Source: Notamacropus eugenii (Eukaryota; Chordata; Mammalia; Diprotodontia; Macropodidae). From it: DNA of 64,000 nt. This document shows, piece by piece, positions 33,831 through 45,889 of this stretch. A program made the translations under genes and the position numbers. Below the pieces are notes generated by a model. That model had not been told where the DNA came from, did not search any database, and saw only the letters and a program-made list of their open reading frames with translations. Within the stretch, counting starts at the first letter, position 1; each line of letters starts with the position of its first letter. The stretch covers positions 53,384,271 through 53,448,270 of the forward strand of contig NC_092875.1 in the NCBI RefSeq assembly GCF_028372415.1, read 5' to 3'.

Positions 33831-33877
33831 TAACCTGTACATTTTTGTACAGGTTATTGATTGATAAATCAATCAAT
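33829..33877. repeat. two overlapping perfect palindromes
   Basis: AATAACCTGTAC/GTACAGGTTATT (33829-33840 and 33847-33858, 6-nt loop) is followed, sharing 3 bases, by ATTGATTGAT/ATCAATCAAT (33856-33865 and 33868-33877, 2-nt loop). The second lies at an antisense L2 end ('atcaatcaataagtacttac'). Confidence 0.9.
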
Positions 33878-34160
33878 AAGTACTTACCAAGTGTCCCTAG
33901 TGCAGCTTTGTGAAAATGAATCCATGCTGTCAGAGAAGAGGAAATATGGGGGTCTAACTTTTGTTGTAGAGGGGAGAGGGAAGTGTAGGTCCAAAAATCA
34001 GAGTGCCCCTTGTGACCTTTCCTTGTAGCTGCATTTTACTCAGGCAATGAGGAAATGACATCAAAAGGCTGAACCTATAATCCTGTGAACCAAGCAAGTG
34101 TCAAAAATATATCAACACCTTTTCAGGAAGAATTAGCCTAACTTGCATGAGGGTTAGGAT

Positions 34161-34932
34161 ACAGGTAGACCTCACTTTTTTGTACTTCACAGATACCACA
34201 TCTTTTACAAATTGAAGGTTTGTGGCAACTTTGCATCAAGGATGCCTATGGGTACCATTTTTCCAATAGCTCACTTCATGTTTTTGTGTCACATTTTGGT
34301 AATTCTCACAATATTTCAGACTTCCTCAATATTATCATAGCTGTCATGATGATCTGGGATCAGTGATCTTTGATGTTCCTACTGTAATTATAATTGTTTT
34401 GAAGCACCATGAACCATACCCATATAAGACAGCAAACAGTTAATAAATGTGTGTGTTCTAATGGCTCCACCAAAGGGCCATCTCTCTCCCTTTCTTAGGT
34501 CTTCCTATTCCTCAAGACACAATAATATTCAAATTGACCTTTAAGTATTCAAGTGAAAGGAAGAGTCAGTTGATCGGGCAAGCTTCATTGTTGTCTAACT
34601 TTAAGAAATTGCCACAGTCAGCCCAACCTTCAGCAACTACCACTCTGTTCATCCAGGAACCATCAACATTGAGGCAAGACCCTTCATCAGCAAAAATGAT
34701 TATGACTCAAGGCTCCGATGATGGCTAGCGCTTTTAGCAATGAAGTATTTTTTAATTAAGGTATGTATATTGTTTTTTTAGACATAATACTATTGCACAC
34801 TTAATGGACTACAGCATAGTATAAACATAACCTTTATATGTGATGGGAAACCAAAATATTTATGTGACTCACTTTATTGCAATATTTGCTTTATTGCAGT
34901 GGTGTGGAACTGAACCCACAATATTGCCAACA
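34161..34932 (+). mobile_element. Tigger1-like DNA transposon, internally deleted
   Basis: The 5' part ('acaaattgaaggtttgtggc', 'cacattttggtaattctcac') and 3' part ('cacttaatggactacagcat', 'ttgcaatatttgctttattg') match the Tigger1 (pogo/Tc1-mariner) consensus as I remember it. About 1.6 kb of transposase is missing. The frame at 34534-34728 joins the transposase N-terminus (SSERKSQ) to its C-terminus (LLSNFKKLPQSAQPSATTT). The 3' inverted terminal repeat is lost. No longer autonomous. Confidence 0.85.
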
Positions 34933-34935
34933 ATA

Positions 34936-36061
34936 TTGTTCCTATCACATTCCATTCCTTGATGGTAAGGCCCTTATTAAGGTCTTCCAGATAACTTTCC
35001 ACCATTCAGATAACTTTAGGGGTGTTTTTGGTTAATCCTAATCTCTATAATTGAAGAAATCTGAAATAGGCAGCACTAAATGAGAAAGGAAAAAACTAAG
35101 ACAGAAATATAACAAAACCAATATAAAAGAAATAACAGTTCCCCTAAAGGAGTAACTGAATCTTGGAGAATCTCAGGAAGCAGTCCTGGGTCTAAATGAT
35201 CATATGATGAATGATATCAAACCTTTACAGTTCAGTAGGTCCTTCTATGTGAAAAGGCAGCCACAGGCAGGATGAGCACCAGGAACATCAGGGATATAGC
35301 AAAGATGATAACACTTCTTGCATAGTTACTGATCCTCATCACAAGTTAGGGAGAATTGCCCTCATCCATTTTTTGTTTCCTGGGCCACCAGCCAGGACCT
35401 CTCCCTCCATGAGAGCTCCATGACATGGCCAAGGGTGGAATACAAAATCTTTGCTTTATGGGAGGCCTCTGAGGGACCCATTCCCTTCTTCTATGGGGTT
35501 TGGTGAGACATTCTCATCCTTTCCTTGTTACCATTTTAAAACTTCCTCCCCAAAATGGCACCCATTGGTCCTCTAAGTCCTCCCTCTAGAGGAGTTGTAC
35601 AACGATCACTGGGTGTTGTATTGGCAGAAATATGTGAAGTCCCATCAGTTTTACATTATAGTGAACAAGGAGATATCGGGGTAGGGATAGGGATACCCTT
35701 TGCCACCAAATATGCCACTGAACTCTTTTGATACTGGGCTGCCATTGCCACTGATGTTAATCCACTGTTTGCTGCCACTAGGGCTCATGTCTCTGGCCAC
35801 TGCCATCTGTGCCTTTGAGGCCCACTTCTCCACCTGAGGCGATCTACTGCTGCTGTGGCCAGCTGGGCCTGCTGCCCCTAGGACAGCACCAGTGGGGCCC
35901 TTGTCTGGGCCTGCTTCTCCCCCCACCCTCCACCCCCATAGCAGGCCTGCATCTATGTTTGTTGCCCCAGATCACTGCTGTTGGGTTTTATGTCTTGCCC
36001 TGCTGCCTTCTCTACCAGGGTTGAGAATACCCCCTGGGAAAGCCAAGACAATTGCCTTTTT
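34936..36061. other. unassigned stretch with a small membrane-type frame
   Basis: No repeat recognised. On the minus strand a 35-codon frame (35339-35232) reads MRISNYARSVIIFAISLMFL, then VLILPVAAFSHRRTY and stop, one hydrophobic segment with a basic C-terminus. A 91-codon Gly/Ser/Pro frame lies upstream (35926-35651). Stops separate them. They may be the remains of an exon or retrocopy, or chance; I do not recognise either. Confidence 0.25.
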
Positions 36062-36132
36062 CCTAAGCTCTTTTTCCTACCATGAAGTGAAATTTCTCTA
36101 AGCTCTTTTTCCTGCCCTGAAATGAAGTGTCT
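36062..36132 (+). repeat. tandem duplication, two units of about 36 bp
   Basis: 'ctaagctctttttcct' followed by a diverged '..tgaartg..tct' segment occurs twice back to back (36063 and 36098). Confidence 0.7.
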
Positions 36133-36189
36133 CTATAGGTCTGAACGCAATTTCATTGCCACTTTAGAGCCTAACTCTGCCCTCCTCCC

Positions 36190-36390
36190 TCATACAGAAG
36201 GTTGCCTTGTGACTTGCCCAGAGCCCTGGAACCACTGTCAGAGGTGGGTCCTTAGCCTAGGTCTTCCTGACTACAAAGCCAGCTCTCCAGGTATTACTCT
36301 ATCCTGCTTCTTTCTCTCTCTTTTTAAAAAATATACATTTATCAAGTACCTATTATGTGGCAGGCATTGTGCTAAGCATTTTTCAAATAT
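36190..36390 (-). repeat. MIR-like fragment and L2 3' end
   Basis: 36190-36312: antisense 'gtcttcctgactacaaagcc' and 'agctctccaggtattactct'. 36325-36390: 'tatcaagtacctattatgtg' plus 'caggcattgtgctaagc', an L2 end. Confidence 0.6.
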
Positions 36391-36534
36391 TATCTATTTG
36401 AAATAAGCTTGCATTTTTAATTTAAAAAAATGAACTCAATTACCTTCATATTCTGTGAAAATGGTGAGGCAGATAAACAACAGCCTCAGATAAGATACTG
36501 GTCTTTTAGGTTGGTACTTGATTTCTGCCTAAGA

Positions 36535-39500
36535 TGACAAAATAATACAGCCCCAGCACACACCAAGGTAATACCAGCAGCAGGTCTTGGGGGGGCTTTC
36601 AATAGCAGCAGCAGTGCTTCAGCAGCTTTTCGCCCAGAGACAGTAGGGGGTTTGGAAAAGTGGTCAGAGAAAGATCACAGGGGACCCTGTGCTGGCAGTA
36701 GGTTCAGGACCCTGCTGCATTGCCTATCCCAATTCTAGGTCATAGCTCCACAACCAAGAAGAATAATAGCACTTGTAGCTGCAGGAAAGCAGGGGTACTG
36801 GTCACAGTTTCAGGGTGAAGAAGAGTGCTTGTGGTCCCTCACAAGGGACCAGGGTCTCAGTTCCAGGACAGAAAGGAGAAACAGTGCTTGCTGCTACAGG
36901 AAAGTAGGGGACTTGGTCACAGTTCCAGGGCTAAGAGGAGAGTGAGCACTTGTGAATGCAGGGGAGCAAGGACCTTTCCTGGTTAAAGATCACAGCATAG
37001 GCCAGGAGAGCAGTGACTGCATTTCTCCTGGAATCTAACTACTTGAAAGCACCAAAAACTTACAGATCCCCCAGAAATAGTCTTGAAAACAGCAACATGA
37101 AAAACATAAAGCTTGGGAGAGTGACCCCTCCACCTTAGAAGCAGAGCCCAACTTTAACATGAAGTTAAAAGTAAAGAAATAGGGTGGGGAAATAAGCAAA
37201 CACCAAAAAAGAAGCTGACCAAAAAAAACCCTCCTGTGGTGAAAGGGAAGATCAAGATACAAACTCAGAAGAAGACACTGATAGCAAAATAGCTACAAGC
37301 AAAGCCTCCAAAAAAATGTAAATTAGACAAAATCCAATAAGAATTTGTGGAAGAGCTCAAAAAGAGATTTTTAAATTCAAATAAGGGAGGCTGAGGAAAA
37401 GTTTGGAAAACCATGAAAGTGATTTAAGAAAATTATGAAAAGAGTCAACAGCTTGTAAGAGAGATACAAAAATAGTAAAGAAAAAGCACTTTAAAAAATA
37501 GAATTCATCAAATGATAAGAGTCACAAAAATTCAATGAAAAGAAGTTTTTTAAAAAGCATAATTGGCCAAATTAAAAAAGAGGTACAAAAGCTCAATTCC
37601 TTAAAAATTAGAATTGGGCAAGTGGAAGATAACGACTCCATGAGACATAAAAAAAGTTAAAAAGAATGAAAAAAATAGAAGAAAATGTTGAATATCCTAT
37701 CAGAAAAACAACTGACTTGGAAAATATATTGAGGAGAGAGGACTTAGGAAGTATTGGACTATCTGACAGCTATGATAAAAAAAGAGCATAGATATAGTAT
37801 TTCAAGAAATTATCAGGGAAAACTACTCTGGTATTTTAGATCCAGAGAGCAAAATAGGAATTGAAAGAATTCACTGATCCTGAAAGAGATCCCAAAATGA
37901 AAACTCCCAAGAATATTGTAACCAAATTCCAGGTCAAAGGGAGATCCTAGGTCATGAAGAAAATATTGCAAGTAGACAGAAAGAAACCATTTAAGTATCA
38001 TGGAGCCACAGTCAGGCTCACACAAGATTTAGCAGCTTCTACATTAAAGGAACGGAGGGCTTGGAATGTGATATTCCAGAAGGCAAAGGAACTAGCATAA
38101 CCAAGAATCATCTCTCCAGAAAAACGGAGTATAATCCTTCCAACGGGGAGGGAAATGGATGTTCAATAAAATAGAGGACTTTCAAGCATTCCCGATGAAA
38201 AGACCGGAACTAAACAGAAAATTTAATGTGCAGATACAGAACTTAAGAGCATAAAAGCATAAAAGGGTAAATATGAAAAAGAAATCACAAGGTGTCAATA
38301 AAGTTAAACTGTTTACATTCCTATCTGGAAAGATGACATATATTCTAAAAACTTTATCGTTATTAAGGCCATTAGGAGGATATTCATGATGGTACAAGTG
38401 TGAGAAAGGGAGATGTTCTGGGAGAAGGGGGAAGGGAGAGGAAGAATGGTTGGAGGGGGGCATATATCTCACATAAAAGAGGCATACAAAGATAAGCTTT
38501 TACCACCCCTGGTGGGCAACATTTGAACCTCACTATCATTGGAATTGGTTTAAAGGGGAAATATCATACACCTAGTTGGCTATAGAAATCTGTCTTACCC
38601 AACAGGGAAGCTGGTGTGAGAGGGGAGAAAGTAAAGGTAGGGGCTGATAGAAAAGAAAGTAGATAGACTAAGGGAGGCAGTGGTTAGAAGCAAAATAAAC
38701 TTTTGAGATGGGACAGGGGAGAGAGAGAAACCGAAAAATAGCTTGGAGAGAAAAACACAATATTATAAGTGTGAATGTGACAAACTCATGAATAAAATGG
38801 AAACAGTAAAATGGAATAGAAACCAGAATCCAACAATATGTTGTTTACAAGAAACACATTGGAGAGAGAGAGACATATACAGAGTGAAAATAAGGAACTA
38901 GAACAGAATCTATTATGTTTCAGCTGAGGTTAAAAAAAAAAAAAAGGAAGGGATAGTAGTCTTGATTTTAGACACAGCAAAAGCAAAAATAAGCTTAATT
39001 AAAGGAGATAAACAGGGAAACCATATTTGCTAAAAAAGTAACATAGACAATGAAATAAGTTGAGTGCTAAATGTATACAGTATGCACCATATGATGTAGC
39101 ATCCAAATTCTTAAAGGAAAAGTTAAATGAGTTATAAGAAGAAAGGCACAGTAAAACTTTGCTAGTGGGGAACCTCAACTTTTGCTTCTCAGAACTAGAT
39201 AAAGCTAATAAAATAAGGAGATGAATAGAATTTTAGAAAAGTTAGATATGATAGACCTTTGGAGAAAATTGAATGGAAGTAGAAAGGAACGTAATTTATT
39301 TTCCAGCCATACATGGCACCTTCATAACAATTGACTGTGTATTAGGACATAAAATCCTCACAATCAAATGCAGAAAAGATATTAAATGAATCCTTTTTAC
39401 TCCATAATGCAATTAAAAAATTACATTCAATGAGGGGCCATGAAAACATAGATTAAAAATTAACTAGAAGCTAAATAATCTAATCCTAAAGAATGAGTGA

Positions 39501-41540
39501 GTCAAAGAACAAATCAAAGAAACAATAATGTCATTAAAGAGAATGACAGCAGTGAGACAACATTCCAAAATTTTCAGGATGCAGGCAAAGCCATACTTAA
39601 GGGAAATTTTCTATCTCTAAATGCATACATCAATAAAATAAAGAACAGATCAATGAATTAGGCATGCAATTTAAACAAACTTTTGAAAAAGAACAAATTA
39701 AAAATCCCCAATTAAACACCAAAATGGAAATCCTGAAAATCAAAGGAGAGATAAATACAATTGAAAGTAAAAAAAAACAAAACAAAACAAAGCAAAAACA
39801 GTATAGAATAAATAAAACTAGGAGATGGATCAAAGAAAAATCAAAGCAGATAAACCATTGATTAATTTGATTTTTAAAAAAGAGAAGAAAATTAATATAA
39901 AAATGAAAAGGTGGAATGCACCACCATGAAGATGAAATTAAAGTAATTATTAGAACTATTTTGCTCAATTATTATTGCCCAACAAATTTGACAATCTAAG
40001 TAAAATGAATAGATATTTACAAAAGCATAAATTGTCCAGATTAACAAAAGAGAAAATAGATACTTAATAACCCTATTTTAGAAAAAGAAATGGAACAAGT
40101 CATAAATGAGCTCTCTAAAAGAAAAAAAATCACCAGATGGATTCACAAATGAATTCTTACAAACATTTAAAGAACAATTAATACCAATACTATATCAGCT
40201 TTGAAAAAAATAAGTAAAGGAGTCCTCCCAAATTCCCTTCATAACACATATATGATGCTAACACGTAAACCAGGAAGAACTAAAATAGAGAAAGAAAACT
40301 GTTGACCAATTTCCCTAATGAATATTGATGCAAAAATTTTAAATAAAATACTTGTAAGGAAATTACAACAATATATCACAAAGATCATACACTATGACCA
40401 GGTGGGATTTATACTAGGAATGTAGTGTTGGTTCAATATTAGAGAAACTACCAGCATAACTGACTACATCAGAAGCAAAAATAATCAAAAAAATCATATA
40501 ATCATCTCAATAGATACAGAAACTTTTCAACAAAGTAAACTCATGCCTGTTTAAAACACTAGAAATTGTAAGAATTAAAGGGAGCTTTATTTAAAATGAT
40601 GATTAGTATCTATCTAAAACCAAGAGCGGAAAATTTTCTGTAATGTGGCTAAGCTAGGTACCTTCCCAATAAGATTGGGAGTAGAGTAAGGATGCCTATT
40701 GTCATCACTATTATTCATTATTGTACTTGAAATGCTTGCTGTAGCACTAAGACAAAAATAATCTTGAAGGAATTAGAATAAACAATGAAGAAATAACAGT
40801 CTCTTTCTTATCATCATAAGGTAGGTATCATCATATCTTACTGTCAACATGTCTATACATTATCAGCAAAGTCCAGCAGGAAGAGATAGAAATCGAAATT
40901 CCCTTTTATGAAGCTGCATACCCTTTGATCCAGCAATACCACTACTAGGTCTATAACCCCCCTCCCCCCCAAAAAAGAAAACAATGGGCCCATATGTACA
41001 AAAGTATTCATAACAAATCTTTTTGTGTGTGTGTGGTGGTAAAGAATTGGAAACTGAGGAGAAGCCCATTCATTTTGGAATGACTGAAAAACTGAACCAT
41101 ATGATTGTGATGGAATACTGGTGTGCTATGAGAAATGACAAGCAAGATGGTTTCAGAAAAAATTTGGGCAGTCTTATATGAACTCATGCATAGTGAAGTG
41201 AGCAGAGTCAAGAAAATGTACATAATAACTGTGATAGAGTGATGATCAACTGTGAAAGACTTAGCTACTCTGATCAATATAATGATCCACAACAATTCCA
41301 AAAGATTCATAATGAAAAACGTTATCCACCTCCAGAGAATAAAACTGAATACAAATTGAAGTATATTTTTTCACTTTATTTTTCTTGCTTTTTTTTGCAA
41401 CATGACTTAATATGGAAATATGATTTCACATATATAACTAATATCACTTTTCTTGTCTTCTAGATGGGTTGTGGAAAGATGAGAGGGAAGAAGAAAATTC
41501 AGAACTCAATGTTTTTTTTAAAAAAAGAATGCTAAAATAA
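36535..41540 (+). mobile_element. old L1, plus strand, nearly complete but internally deleted
   Basis: About 5 kb. 5' UTR-like text runs to about 37040 and decayed ORF1 to about 38230, with the C-terminal block at 37900-38220 ('atagaggactttcaagcatt' = IEDFQAF). Then come an inter-ORF spacer and ORF2: endonuclease near 38825 ('ccaacaatatgttgtttaca' = PTICCLQ type), linker 39200-39700 and RT 39960-40855 ('aatattgatgcaaaaatttt' = NIDAKIL). At about 40890 the text jumps to the ORF2 C-terminus ('accctttgatccagcaatac'), dropping roughly 1.3 kb. The 3' UTR ends near 41540. Stops and frameshifts occur throughout, so it is dead. Confidence 0.75.
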
Positions 41541-42623
41541 GTTAATTTTTTTCAATTTTTAAAATTATTTTTAGTTTTCAACATTCATTTCCACAAGATT
41601 TTTAGTTCCAAATTTTCTTCCCATATCTCCTCTCCCCCCACCCAAATATGGCATGTATTCTGATTACCCTTTCCCCTAGTATGCCTTTCCTTTTGTCTCT
41701 CCACCCCCTTATCGCGTTCCCCCATACTTTCTAGTAGGGCAAGTTAGATTTCTATACCCGATTGCCGACATATCATTTCTCAGTTGCATGTAAAAACAAT
41801 TTTTAAATATATAATTTATTTATTTTTCAGTTCTTAACATTCACTTCCACAAGAATTTGAATTCAAAATTTTCTCTCCATCTCTTCCCACCCCCACTCCA
41901 GGACAACATGCACCCCATCCACCCCTTCTTCCAGTCTGTCCTCCTTCTATTACTCACCCTTCTTCCATCCCCCTTCCCCTCTATTTTCCTGTAGGGCAAA
42001 GAAGATTACTCCTTTACCTGTATAGCTTAATTTCCAGTTGCATGCTAAAACAATTTTTAGCATTCATTCTTAAAGCTTTGAGTTCCATATTCCCTCCCTC
42101 CCTCCCCACCTACCTTCATTGAGCAAACAAGCAATTCAGAATAGGTCATACATGTGTAACAATGCAAAGTACTTCCATAATATTTATGTTGTAAAAGACT
42201 AACCACATTTCCCTCTGTTCTATCCTGCCCTTCATTTATTACATTCTCTCCATTGACCTGTCCTCCCACAGTAGTGTTTACTTCTGATTTTCCCTTTCCC
42301 CAATTTGCTGTCCCTTCTGTTATCATCATTCTCCTATCTCCTTCCCCCTTGCCTTCCTGCAGGATAAAATAGATTTTCATATCCAATTGAGTGTGTGTTA
42401 TTCCCTCCTTAAGCCAAATCCCATGAGAGTAAGACTCACATATTTCCTTCCATCTCCCCCCTCTTCCCCTCCATTATAGAAGCTCTTTCTTTCCTCTTAT
42501 ATGTGAGATGATTTGCTACATTCTACCTCTCCCTTTCTCTTACTTCTAGTACATTCCATTCAACAGTAAATTTTATTTTTTTAGGTATTCTCCCTTCATA
42601 TTCAGCTCCCCCTGTGCCCTCTG

Positions 42624-42760
42624 TGTGTGTGTATGTGTGTGTGTGTGTGTATATACACACACATATATACATACACATACACACATGTACATATACATAC
42701 TTATACGTATATAATATATACACACATACATACCCATACACACACACACATATATGTTCC
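42624..42760. repeat. (TG)n/(CA)n/TA-rich microsatellite in HAL1 3' UTR
   Basis: A TG tract turns into CA/TA repeats ('tgtgtgtatatacacacaca'), forming a near-palindrome. The antisense frames across it are artefacts. Confidence 0.9.
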
Positions 42761-43644
42761 CTCTAACTACCCTAATACTGAAAAAGGTCTCATGAGTTAC
42801 ACATAACATCTTTCCATGTAGTAATGTAAACAGTTCAACTTTAATGAGTTCATTAAGGTTTCTCTTTCCTGTTTACCTTTTCATGTTTCTCTTGATTCTT
42901 GTATTTGAAAAGTCAAATTTTCTATTCAGCTCTGATTTTTTTTAACAAGAATGCTTGGAAGTCCTCTATTTCATTGAAATTCCATTTTTCCCCCTGAAGT
43001 ATTATACTCAGTTTTGCTGGGTAGGTGATTCTTGGTTTTTGTCCTATCTCCTTTGATCTCTGGAATATCCTATTCCAAGCCCTTTGATCCCTTAATGTAG
43101 AAGCTGCTAAATCCTGTATTATCCTGATTGTGTTTCCACAATACTTGAATTGTTTCTTTCTGGTTGCTTGTAATATTTTCTCCTTGACTTGGGAACTCTG
43201 AAATTTGGCCAAAATATTTGTAGGAATTTTCCTTTGGGGATGTCTTTCAGGAGGTGATGGGTGATTCTTTCCATTACCATTTTACCCTCTGGTTCTAGAA
43301 TATCAGGGAAGTTTTCCTTGTTAATTTCTTGAAGATGATATCTAGGCTCTTTTTTTGATCATGATTTTCAGGTAGACCAATAATTTTAAAATGATTTCTC
43401 CTGGATCTATTTTACAGGTCAGTTGTATTTTCAGTGAGATATTTCACGTTGTCTTCTATTGTTTCATGCTTTTGGTTTTGTTTTATAATTTCTTGGTTTC
43501 TCATAAAGTCATTAGCCTCCATCTGTTCCATTCTCATTTTTAAAGAACTATTTTCTTCAGTCAGCTTTTGAACCTCCTTTGCCATGTGGCTAATTCTGCT
43601 TTTTAAAGTATTTTTCTCCTCATTGACTTTTTGGACCTCTTTTT

Positions 43645-45889
43645 AAAAATCTTTATTTATTTTTTTAAAATTAAATTATTTCATTTGTTTACTTTATCTT
43701 TACTTTATGTTTACATATATCTTTTATTTGTTTACTTCCATATATCTTATATTTTTCCTCTCCTTCCCCATTCCCTCTCTGGGACAGCATACAATTTTAT
43801 ATAGGTTCTACACATACATTCCTATTAAATACATTTTCATCTTAGTCATGTTGCATCAAAGAATTAAAATGAATGAGAGAAATCATAAAACAAAACAAAA
43901 CGTAATACAAAAGAAAATGATCTGCTTCATTCTGCAATCAAATTCCATTAGTTCTTTCTCTGAATGTGGAAGACATTTTGCCTCAAGAGTCCATTGAGAA
44001 TTTTTTAAGTCCTTGCATTGCAGTGAAGTACTAAGTCTACCAGAAAAATTCCCTGCACACTGTGGTTGTTGCTGTGTACAAAGTTCTCCTGGTTCTCCTC
44101 CTTTCACTCAGTATCAGTTCATATAAGTCTTTCCATGTCTCTCTGAAGTCTTCCTGTTCATTCTTATAGCACAATACTATTCCATTATATTCATATACCA
44201 CAATTTATTCAGCCATTTCCCAATTGATGGGCATCCCTTTGATTTCCAGTTTTTGGCCACCACAAAGAGAACTGCTATAAATATTTTTGTACATGTGGGA
44301 CCCTTTCCCATTTTTATGATCTCTTGGGGATACAATCCTAGAAGCAGTATTGCTGGGTCAAAGGGTATGCACATTTTTGTAGCCCTTTGGGCATAGTTCC
44401 AAATTGCTCTCCAGAATGGTTGAATGTGCTCACAGCTCCACCAACAATGAATTAGTGTTCCAACTCTCCCACATCTTCTCCAACATTTATCATCTTTCTG
44501 TTTTTGCCATGATAGACAATCTGACAGATATGATGTGGTATCTCCGAGTTGTTTTGATTTGCATTTCTCTAATCAATAGTGATTTAGAGTATTTTTTCAT
44601 ATGACTATAGATAACTTTAATTTCTTCCTCTGAAAACTGCCTGTTCATATCCTTTGACCATTTATCAATTGGGGAATGACTTGTATCCTTGGACATTTGA
44701 CTCAGTTCTCTATATATTTTAGAAATGATGCCTTTATCACAGACACTAGTTGCAAAAATTCTTTCCCAATTTTCTGCTTCCCTCTTAATCTTGGTTGCAT
44801 TGGGTTTGTTTGTGCAAAACTTTTCAATTTAATACAATCAAAATTATCCATTTTGCACTCCATAATGTTTTCTATCTCTTGTTTAGTCAAAAATTTCTCC
44901 ATTTCCATAAATCTGATAAATACACTATTTCTTGCTTCACTAATTTGTTTATAGTATCAATCTTTATACCCAGATCATATACCCATTTGGACTTTATTCT
45001 TGTGTACAGTGTCAGACATTGGTCTATGCCAGTTTCTGCCATACTGTTATTCCATTTTCTTAGCAGTTTTTGTTGAACAGTGAGTTCTTATCCCAGAAGC
45101 TAGGGTTCTTGGGTTTATCAAACAGTAGATTGTTGTATTCATTGACTACTGTGTCTTGAGTACTTACCTTATTCCACTGGTCTACCCTTCTGTTTCTTAG
45201 CCAGTACCAAATGGTTTTGATGATTACTGCTTTATAACACAATTTGAGATCTGGTAGAGCTAGGCCACCTTCCCTAGCATTTCTTTTCATTAGTTCCCTT
45301 GATATTCTGGACCTTTTGTTCTTCCAGATGAATTTTGATATTATTTTTTTCTAGCTCTAGAAAATAATTATCTGATAGTTTGATTGGTATGACACTGAAT
45401 AAGTAAATTAATTTAGATAGAATTGTCATTTTTATTAGATTGGCTCAGCCTACCCATGAGCAGCTGATGTTTTTCCACTTACTTAGATCTGACTTTATTT
45501 GTAGGAAAAGTGTTTTGTAATTGTGTTCATATAGTCCCTGGGTTTGTTTTGGCAGGTAGACTCCAAAATATTTTATAGTGTCTACCATAGCTTTAAATGG
45601 GATTTCTCTTTCTATCTCTTGCCATTGGGCTTTGTTAGTAATATATAGAAATGCAGATGATTTGTGTGGGTTTATTTTGTAACCTGCAACTTTGCCAAAG
45701 TTGTTTATTATTTCAAGTAGTTTTTTACTTGATTCTCTGGGATTCTCTAAATATATCATCATATCATCTGCAAAGAGTGATAACTTAGTTTCTTCTTTGC
45801 CTATTCTAATTCTTTCCATTTCTTTTTCTTCTCTTACTCCTACAGCTAACATTTCTAGAACCATATTGAATAATAGTGGTGATAATGGA
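43645..45889 (-). mobile_element. 5'-truncated L1 (inner), RT to 3' end
   Basis: About 2.25 kb inserted in ORF1 of HAL1 no. 1. It starts in the RT domain: 45864-45445 reads KLSLFADDMMIYLENPRESS, with the catalytic FADD. It continues through VAGYKINPHKSSAFLYITNK and KRNAREGGLALPDLKLCYKA (45290 leftwards) to MCIPFDPAILLLGLYPQE near 44374, then the 3' UTR and tail at 43645. ORF2 is cut into at least five frames. Target duplication tttttggacctctttt (43628-43643) and ttttgggacctctttt (45890-45905). It is the youngest layer of the nest by position. Confidence 0.85.
45445..45864 (-). pseudogene. L1 ORF2 reverse-transcriptase fragment
   Basis: An open stretch of 139 codons covers RT palm motifs from just before FADDMMIYLENP through PHKSSAFLYITNKAQWQEIE and TIKYFGVYLPKQTQGLYEHN. 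It lacks the endonuclease and upstream RT fingers because of 5' truncation and ends in a frame change. Not functional alone. Confidence 0.75.

Noticed and set aside
39630-39968. 112-codon hydrophobic minus-strand frame
   Set aside because: Antisense of A-rich L1 ORF2; hydrophobicity comes from poly-T codons.
41550-42065. Apparent tandem duplication of a 260-bp unit
   Set aside because: Explained by insertion of one HAL1 into the 3' UTR of another, with an 18-bp target duplication.
42523-42809. Tyr/Val/Cys-rich frames
   Set aside because: Translation of TG/TA/CA repeats in the HAL1 3' UTR.
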